Assembly: GCA_017883235.1 (NCBI GenBank)
Contig: JADGNY010000003.1
Location: 1-64,000 of the forward strand
Source of the DNA: Thermoanaerobaculia bacterium
Lineage (GTDB): Bacteria; Acidobacteriota; Thermoanaerobaculia; Gp7-AA8
Length of the DNA: 64,000 nucleotides
Reading direction: 5' to 3'
In this document: positions 58,742-64,000 of the stretch, in pieces
Layout: the number at the start of each line of letters is the position of its first letter
Numbering within the stretch: the stretch's first letter is position 1
Translations under genes and position numbers: made by a program
The notes under the pieces: model-generated
Seen by the model: only the letters and a program-made list of their open reading frames with translations
Databases searched by the model: none
What the model was told of the DNA's origin: nothing

Positions 58742-60745
58742 CTACTCCACATCAGACTCCGGCAACTGCGACTCGGGATTGAAGTCGTGAGGCAACGTTG
58801 CGCGAACACGCGGAGTCGGGCGCGTTTCAGACCCTCCATCGAAGCGATTGGGACCGTCAGTCCCGGCTTGGAATAGCAGAACGCCCAGGAAGTAGATGTT
58901 GTAGAGCGGAAGCCAGAGCCACCAGTAGTCGTGGCCCGGTCGATCGAGGTCGTGCAGACGGCGCACTACTGTTATGCCGAGAGCCACCAGGGTCCCCGCG
59001 ACGATCGCGACCATCGCGAAAATCGGGGTCTGCATGTTCGCCCAATAGTGCCAGTCGAGCGCAAAGAGCAGAGGGCCGAGCAGCAGCGTGGCCACCAGAA
59101 TCACCGCGAACATCGCTCGACGCAACCGGCCGCGGTAGACCAGGGCACGCAAACCGTAGGCCGCGTAGAGCTCGAGTCCGAAGACGAGCCATACGACAAA
59201 CCGCATCCACGAGCTCGGCGGCAGGTAGTACGCAAGGCCCAGGCACGACAGAACACCCAGAATCGGCAGGAGGTACGTCCGCAAAATGTAGGCAAGGCAA
59301 AGCCCAAGGCCAACGATCAGCCAGACGACGATCCGCTGCCAGGAGGTCGGTGGCAGGTATTTCGTCAGGACGATCAACGACACGATCCCCAGGATCGGCA
59401 CGAGGTAGATCCCACTGGGAACGCGGAACGGGCGCGCGCGGCCAGGATCCTTGACGCGAAGGACCATGATTCCCATGCAGACAAGGATGAACGCGAACAG
59501 AGTGCCGACGTTGGTCAGATCGACCATCTCGTCGAGCGAGGTGAACATGGCTGTGACGCCAACCCCGACGCCGGTGATGATCGTGCCGATGTGCGGTGTC
59601 TGGAAGCGGCGATGGACGCGGGAGAAGAAGGGCGGAAGCAGACCGTCGCGCGACATGGCGAAGAAGATGCGCGGCTGGCCGAGCTGGAACACGAGCAACA
59701 CAGCGGTGTGGGCCACGACCGATCCAAAGGCAACGACGCCCACCATCCAGACCGGCATGGTGGCGTACTTCATGGCCATTGTCAGCGGCTCGGCCTGCTC
59801 GGAGGAAAGCTTCTTCACCAGGTCGCCGTACGGAATCATCCCGGTGAAGACCGCGGCGATGATGGCGTAGATGATCGTGCAGATGATCAGCGATCCGATG
59901 ATCCCGATCGGCATATCCCTCTTCGGGTTCTTCGCCTCCTCCGCCGTCGTCGACACGGCATCAAAACCGATGTAGGCGAAAAAGACGATCGCCGCGCCGG
60001 TAATGACTCCGTGGATTCCGTTCGGCGCGAAGGGGTGCCAGTGCGCCGGCTTCACGAACTTGAAACTGACCAGGACAAAAAATCCGAGCACCACCAGCTT
60101 GATGGCAACCATCCCGAAATTGAAGCTGGCTGACTCGCGGATGCCCCACACAAGCACGACCGTGATGGCGGCCACGATGGCGCCGGCCAGGATGTTGAAA
60201 ACGATCGGGATGCCGAAGATGTGCGGCGCAGCGGCCACGAGCTGCGGCATCTTCGCCGCCGCGGTTGTGTAATCGATCGTCAACCACAAGGGGAGCTTGA
60301 TGCCGAAACCCTCCAGGAGGGTGTTCATGTAGTTGGCCCAGGAGATGGCCACGGCCACGTTGCCGATGGCGTATTCGATGATCAGATCCCAGCCGATGAT
60401 CCATGCGATCAATTCGCCGAGCGTGGCGAAGGAGTAGGTGTAGGCACTGCCGGCCACCGGCACCATCGATGCGAATTCGGCGTAGCAGAGTGCCGAGAAT
60501 CCGCATACGACCGCCGTGAGGACGAACGAGAGCATGAGCGCCGGACCGGCACCAGGCCGGTGCGCGTCGCCCGCTGCCGCGGTCCCGATCGTGGCAAAGA
60601 TGCCGGCTCCGATGATGGCGCCGATGCCGAGGGCGATGAGATTCCATGGCCCGAGCGTTTTCTTGAGCTGATGCCCTTCTTCTTTTGTTCCGGCAATGAG
60701 CTCATCAAGAGACTTGGTGGCGAACAACCGGCTCATCAATGACAT
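58742..60745 (-). CDS. APC superfamily amino acid permease with C-terminal repeat and DUF805-like tail
   Basis: This is a 667-residue protein. The first 445 residues are a full cationic-amino-acid-transporter-type permease: LGPWNLIALGIGAIIGAGIFATIG, then GPALMLSFVLTAVVCGFSALCYAEFASMVPVAGSAYTYSF and FDAVSTTAEEAKNPKRDMP. Two similar membrane pairs follow (449-489 and 493-533, each PILG...YLPP(T/S)SW...VVWL...G). The last part (RRLHDLDRPGHDYWWLWLPLYNIYFLGVLLFQ) is DUF805-like. It imports amino acids by proton symport; the added tail is unusual and its role is unknown. Confidence 0.9.
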   Translation of the reverse strand: MSLMSRLFATKSLDELIAGTKEEGHQLKKTLGPWNLIALGIGAIIGAGIFATIGTAAAGDAHRPGAGPALMLSFVLTAVVCGFSALCYAEFASMVPVAGSAYTYSFATLGELIAWIIGWDLIIEYAIGNVAVAISWANYMNTLLEGFGIKLPLWLTIDYTTAAAKMPQLVAAAPHIFGIPIVFNILAGAIVAAITVVLVWGIRESASFNFGMVAIKLVVLGFFVLVSFKFVKPAHWHPFAPNGIHGVITGAAIVFFAYIGFDAVSTTAEEAKNPKRDMPIGIIGSLIICTIIYAIIAAVFTGMIPYGDLVKKLSSEQAEPLTMAMKYATMPVWMVGVVAFGSVVAHTAVLLVFQLGQPRIFFAMSRDGLLPPFFSRVHRRFQTPHIGTIITGVGVGVTAMFTSLDEMVDLTNVGTLFAFILVCMGIMVLRVKDPGRARPFRVPSGIYLVPILGIVSLIVLTKYLPPTSWQRIVVWLIVGLGLCLAYILRTYLLPILGVLSCLGLAYYLPPSSWMRFVVWLVFGLELYAAYGLRALVYRGRLRRAMFAVILVATLLLGPLLFALDWHYWANMQTPIFAMVAIVAGTLVALGITVVRRLHDLDRPGHDYWWLWLPLYNIYFLGVLLFQAGTDGPNRFDGGSETRPTPRVRATLPHDFNPESQLPESDVE

Positions 60746-60795
60746 GTGCCGCGAATGATGGCCGCGGCCCGGCGAGTGGTCAAGTGTCGCGGCGT

Positions 60796-61305
60796 ATGAT
60801 TCCCGCGATGCGGATGGTCACGGCACTCCTGGCGGCGGCGGCACTGACGTGCGCGTCGCGGCCGCCGTCGCCGGTCTGCATCGATCTCTCCGGCACCTAC
60901 AAACTGGCAGGCCAGCCGGTCCGCAAGGGGACGGGATCGACCGCGTTCGTCTTCAGCGAACTGGCGGTTTTGAACCGAGTGGAGACGCTGACGATCACGC
61001 AGCCGGGCTGCCGCATCGAGATCCACGCCACGGGCGACGGCGGCAAGATCCACGACGCCATTCTCGAGAACGACCTCGCCTGGACCGACGACGGCGTCTC
61101 CGCCTCCTGGTCGCCGAAGAAGATGGGTGCATCGATCCTCAGCGGTGCCTCCAGCCGCGTCCGCACGCTCACCTTCCATCTCTCCCCCGAGCGCGACACG
61201 CTCACGATCTCCTCCGAGTTCGACGAGCGCGGCCTGGCCCTGCTTTTCATGCCCTTCCACGACCACGGCGCCGCAACCTGCGTGATGAAGCGCGTAAAAA
61301 GCTGA
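60796..61305 (+). CDS. Exported, probably lipoprotein, uncharacterised
   Basis: This is a 169-residue protein from ATG 60796; ATGs at 60808 and 60814 also fit. The N-terminus MRMVTALLAAAALTCASRPP has a lipobox-like LTCAS, so the Cys may be lipidated. The mature part is beta-rich (CIDLSGTYKLAG, AVLNRVETLTITQPGCRIEIHATGDGGKIHDA) and resembles small lipocalin-like sensor domains, but no family is certain. It is divergent from the permease and upstream of the CHAT gene. Confidence 0.7.
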   Translation: MIPAMRMVTALLAAAALTCASRPPSPVCIDLSGTYKLAGQPVRKGTGSTAFVFSELAVLNRVETLTITQPGCRIEIHATGDGGKIHDAILENDLAWTDDGVSASWSPKKMGASILSGASSRVRTLTFHLSPERDTLTISSEFDERGLALLFMPFHDHGAATCVMKRVKS

Positions 61306-61384
61306 GCGGCTCGGGGCGGTGCTGGAGTACATTACTCCGCACATCAGCAGAATGCGTGGACGGGGTCCGTCCAACAAATAGAGA

Positions 61385-64000
61385 ATGGCCATGGCGAATC
61401 CAAGGCGGCGCTTTGCTCCGGGCTTGTTCGTGCGGCCGGCGTTGGCGCTTATCGCGCTCGCCGGAAGCATCGCCCTTGTTCTGTGGGCATGGCCTCGGTT
61501 TTCAAAACCGCCGCTGGAGCGATTTCGGCGAGCGGCTCTCGCACTATCGGCACGACCGACCGACGGCCGGCTGAGTGGCTGGCCGCACTTGAAGGCCAAA
61601 GCCGTCACCCGGTCGGCCGCGGATTCTCCGTCTCCGCCGGCGTTGCTGCGTCTTCGCGGCATCGCGGGCGATACGCTCCTGACCTCGCACGATCCTCATG
61701 CCCGCGCGGTCGCCCATCTCGTCGCCGGCGATACGACCGCCGCAATCGAGGAGTTTCGCCGGGCTTCCGCTCAGTCGAACGATGCAGATTTCTGGAATGA
61801 CTACGCGGTTGCTTGCCTGACCCGCTCCGACGAGCTCGACGATCCGACGCTGGCTATCGACGCTGTGGCCGCTTGCGACCATGCCCTGACGATCAATGCC
61901 ACACACGCCGCCGCCCATTTCAATCGCGGTCTGGCCCTCAATCGCCTCGGTCTCCTCACCTCGGCTGCCGACGAGTGGAAGCGGGCGGCCGCGGAGGATC
62001 CCGGATCGGAGTGGGCCGCCGAGGCTCTGCAGCGCGCTCACGACGTCCCCCCGAACACGCTCGAAGCCTGGACCCACGCCCTCCCCCACATCGGGGAACT
62101 CGACCCAAAGCAGCTCGACGCGCTCGTGCGCGCCTATCCGCAGCAGGCCCGCGCCTACGGCGAGACGATCTGCATGTCTGAATGGGCGGATGCGGTCCTT
62201 GCTCGAGACGTTACCCACGCCGATCGGCAGCTTACCCTCGCGCGCCGGATTGGCGGCACGTTGTACTCGTTTTCCGGTGAGACACTGTTACACGACGCCG
62301 TAATCGCCGCCGATAACTCAACACGCAACGGAACCGCGATGACGCTGGCAACGGCGTACACGATCTACCGAAGCGGACGGATCGCACACAGCAAACAGGA
62401 TGGCGTGAAGGCGGAAGGCGAGTTGCGTCAGGCCGAGCAGATCTTCGTCCAGGAGCGTAGCTCGATGGCGCTCGTTGCTCGCTATTACACCGCGAGCGTG
62501 TTGTACGCCCAAACACGGACGGAGGAGAGTGAGGCGGTTCTCAACGAACTTGTGGCCCAACCGCTCGAAGGCCGTGGCTATATGGCTTTGGCTGCACAAA
62601 TCGGATGGGAACGCGGTCTTTGCGCGCTGGCTCGAGGATCAGTGTCCGACGCTGTCGATGTCTTCACCCGTTCGCGAGCGCTATTCGAGCGGATCGGTGA
62701 AATGCAATTCGCGGCGTCAATGAGCTCGCTGATCGCCGCCGCCTACGATTTCACCTCAGCATATTCGAATGCTTGGCGGGCCCGAAGAGACGCATTCCGA
62801 GCTCTTTCAACGATCGGTGACACATCGCGCTTTGCGGTCGCACTAACCTCCTCAGCGACCATCGCGGCACGCGACGGAAATATCGCGCGTGCCCTGCCAC
62901 TCTATGAGATGGCGGCAGAGGCGGCAGAGCGGAGCGGCAATGAGCAACTCATATCGATCGCGTACGCTAGAAGGTCGGCCCTGTTCAGCGATATAGGCGA
63001 TCGCGCAGCAGCGATGCGTGACCTTCAGAGTGCACGGAAATGGCTAGATGCGGTGCGTGGTCCAGCGCCCCAGACGCAAGCCGACATTGCGTTCGCCGAG
63101 GGAAAAGCTTCGATGCGTGGAAACCCCGCTGGGGCGGTGGCTCAATTTGCACGAGCTTCGGCATTTTACGAACAGGCGTCCTATCGCGTCGAGATCCCGC
63201 GCATACAACTTGAGTCCGCACGCGCCGAAGTCGCTCTCGGTCATGTCGCCGCAGCACGAAAGCACCTGGCAATCGGCATCGATATCCTCGAGGTTGAGCG
63301 TCGCCGGGCGAACGTTGATCAACGTGCAACTCTGTTCGCCGGCGCTAACGAACTCTTCCAGATGGCAATTGATCTGGCGTTGGTGGATGGCGATGAAGCA
63401 GGCGCTTTTAACCTCGCGGAGCAGCAGCGCGCTCGGTCGATTCTCGACGAATTCTCAAAGGGACCTATATCGGAAGACAAATTCGCCTCACCGTTAACAA
63501 CGTATGAGATTCGGGGTTCGCTTGCAAAGGACAGCGCGATCATCGAATACGCCGTCCTTCCTAATCGACTGGTCGCATTCATCGTGCGCGCTGACCGTCT
63601 GCGTGTGGTGACGTTCGCAGTGACTGCCGATTCGATTGTGCAAGCAGGCAAACGCCTGGCTGATGCGGTAGAGCACGACGAAGACTTGGTCTCTCCTGGA
63701 ACAGCGGCGTACGTGGCACTACTGCAGCCGCTGTGGCCGGAAATCAGTGATGCGCGACGCTTGGTCTTCGTAGCGACAGGGGATCTCGCCGCGCTTCCGT
63801 TCGCGGCGCTGTATGACCCGATCAGCGAACGCTTCCTGATCGAGCGAACCTCGATTTTGGAAGCACCTAGTGCGACACTGGCAATTAGCGCAGCGCAGCG
63901 AGCCAAACCGCTGTCCCAGGAACGTGTTCTGGCGATCGGTGCCAGCCGCTTCGATTCTGAGTCGTTTCCGAATGCGCAACTCCTGCCGAACGTGGAAGAA
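61385..64000 (+). CDS. TPR-CHAT domain protein (3' end beyond window)
   Basis: An uninterrupted frame of 872 codons from ATG 61385 runs past the window edge. The N-terminus has one membrane anchor (ALALIALAGSIALVLWAW). TPR units fill about residues 120-660 (AIEEFRRASAQSNDADFWND, HAAAHFNRGLALNRLGL, ALPLYEMAAEAAERSGNE, LFSDIGDRAAAMRDLQSARK). The beginning of a CHAT protease domain follows (DSAIIEYAVLPNRLVAFIV...LVFVATGDLAALPFAALYDPISERFLIERTSI), ending before its catalytic His and Cys. Such proteins are membrane-bound, caspase-like proteases; here probably a signalling or conflict-response protease. Confidence 0.9.
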   Translation, partial: MAMANPRRRFAPGLFVRPALALIALAGSIALVLWAWPRFSKPPLERFRRAALALSARPTDGRLSGWPHLKAKAVTRSAADSPSPPALLRLRGIAGDTLLTSHDPHARAVAHLVAGDTTAAIEEFRRASAQSNDADFWNDYAVACLTRSDELDDPTLAIDAVAACDHALTINATHAAAHFNRGLALNRLGLLTSAADEWKRAAAEDPGSEWAAEALQRAHDVPPNTLEAWTHALPHIGELDPKQLDALVRAYPQQARAYGETICMSEWADAVLARDVTHADRQLTLARRIGGTLYSFSGETLLHDAVIAADNSTRNGTAMTLATAYTIYRSGRIAHSKQDGVKAEGELRQAEQIFVQERSSMALVARYYTASVLYAQTRTEESEAVLNELVAQPLEGRGYMALAAQIGWERGLCALARGSVSDAVDVFTRSRALFERIGEMQFAASMSSLIAAAYDFTSAYSNAWRARRDAFRALSTIGDTSRFAVALTSSATIAARDGNIARALPLYEMAAEAAERSGNEQLISIAYARRSALFSDIGDRAAAMRDLQSARKWLDAVRGPAPQTQADIAFAEGKASMRGNPAGAVAQFARASAFYEQASYRVEIPRIQLESARAEVALGHVAAARKHLAIGIDILEVERRRANVDQRATLFAGANELFQMAIDLALVDGDEAGAFNLAEQQRARSILDEFSKGPISEDKFASPLTTYEIRGSLAKDSAIIEYAVLPNRLVAFIVRADRLRVVTFAVTADSIVQAGKRLADAVEHDEDLVSPGTAAYVALLQPLWPEISDARRLVFVATGDLAALPFAALYDPISERFLIERTSILEAPSATLAISAAQRAKPLSQERVLAIGASRFDSESFPNAQLLPNVEE

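Noticed and set aside
58931-60133. 400-codon plus-strand frame
   Set aside because: It is antisense to the APC permease; highly charged repetitive composition, no domain.

Overview
The window is a GC-rich chromosomal segment of a Gram-negative bacterium. It holds LolA, RfaE1/RfaE2 heptose genes and a heptosyltransferase, which imply an outer membrane with LPS. It also holds TrmFO, a GHMP kinase, an M61 peptidase, a CHAT-TPR protein, FHA and chemoreceptor genes, many dispersed palindromic repeats and small paralogous proteins of unknown role. This mixture fits Acidobacteriota or a related soil lineage best. That is an inference, because no rRNA or ribosomal protein gene is present.

Layout. 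1-92 is the 3' end of tmRNA. Directly behind it, on the minus strand, lies a two-gene unit (417-5826): a nitrilase-fold protein and a giant zinc-hook SMC/Rad50-type ATPase. This is the best candidate here for an undescribed conflict (defence) system. 6245-7500 is decayed DNA: a frameshifted TPR gene and a 41-42 bp tandem array. 7512-12598 carries two orphan proteins, a 100-residue protein, a radical SAM/SPASM enzyme and an M61 peptidase, with a stem-loop between the small protein and the enzyme. This looks like a peptide-modification cluster. 12702-15456 is a YtrA-type GntR/ABC export operon. 15585-18936 has an APH remnant, a MerR regulator with a textbook 19-bp-spacer promoter, a diguanylate cyclase and a methyltransferase. 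19480-21437 has a 21-bp tandem array, trmFO and a DUF3467 gene. 22136-28751 is an unusual glycosyltransferase/PIG-L/kinase operon ending near a tRNA-Pro. 29295-34284 covers a GHMP kinase fused to a HerA-type tail, an M23 peptidase, an exported protein and lolA. 34471-38790 is the conserved tgt-yajC-secD-secF block. 38916-42100 is accessory: antitoxin-like small genes, a HEPN-motif pair and a broken serine hydrolase. 42235-45907 holds maeB and an arsenosugar pair. 45920-49121 is a decay hot spot with a 399-bp 21-bp-unit array, a truncated Moco-domain gene, three relatives of one small protein and a MITE-like palindrome. 49153-61305 is mostly housekeeping and signalling: purD, an ECF sigma/anti-sigma/secretin-N operon, FHA, MCP-2H-CheW, heptose synthesis and an APC permease. 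The window ends inside a TPR-CHAT gene.

The most distinctive non-coding signal is the repeat content. There are three tandem arrays of unrelated sequence whose periods are 21 bp or about 42 bp, three large palindromic elements, and a 50-bp element sitting directly after the stop codons of two unrelated genes.
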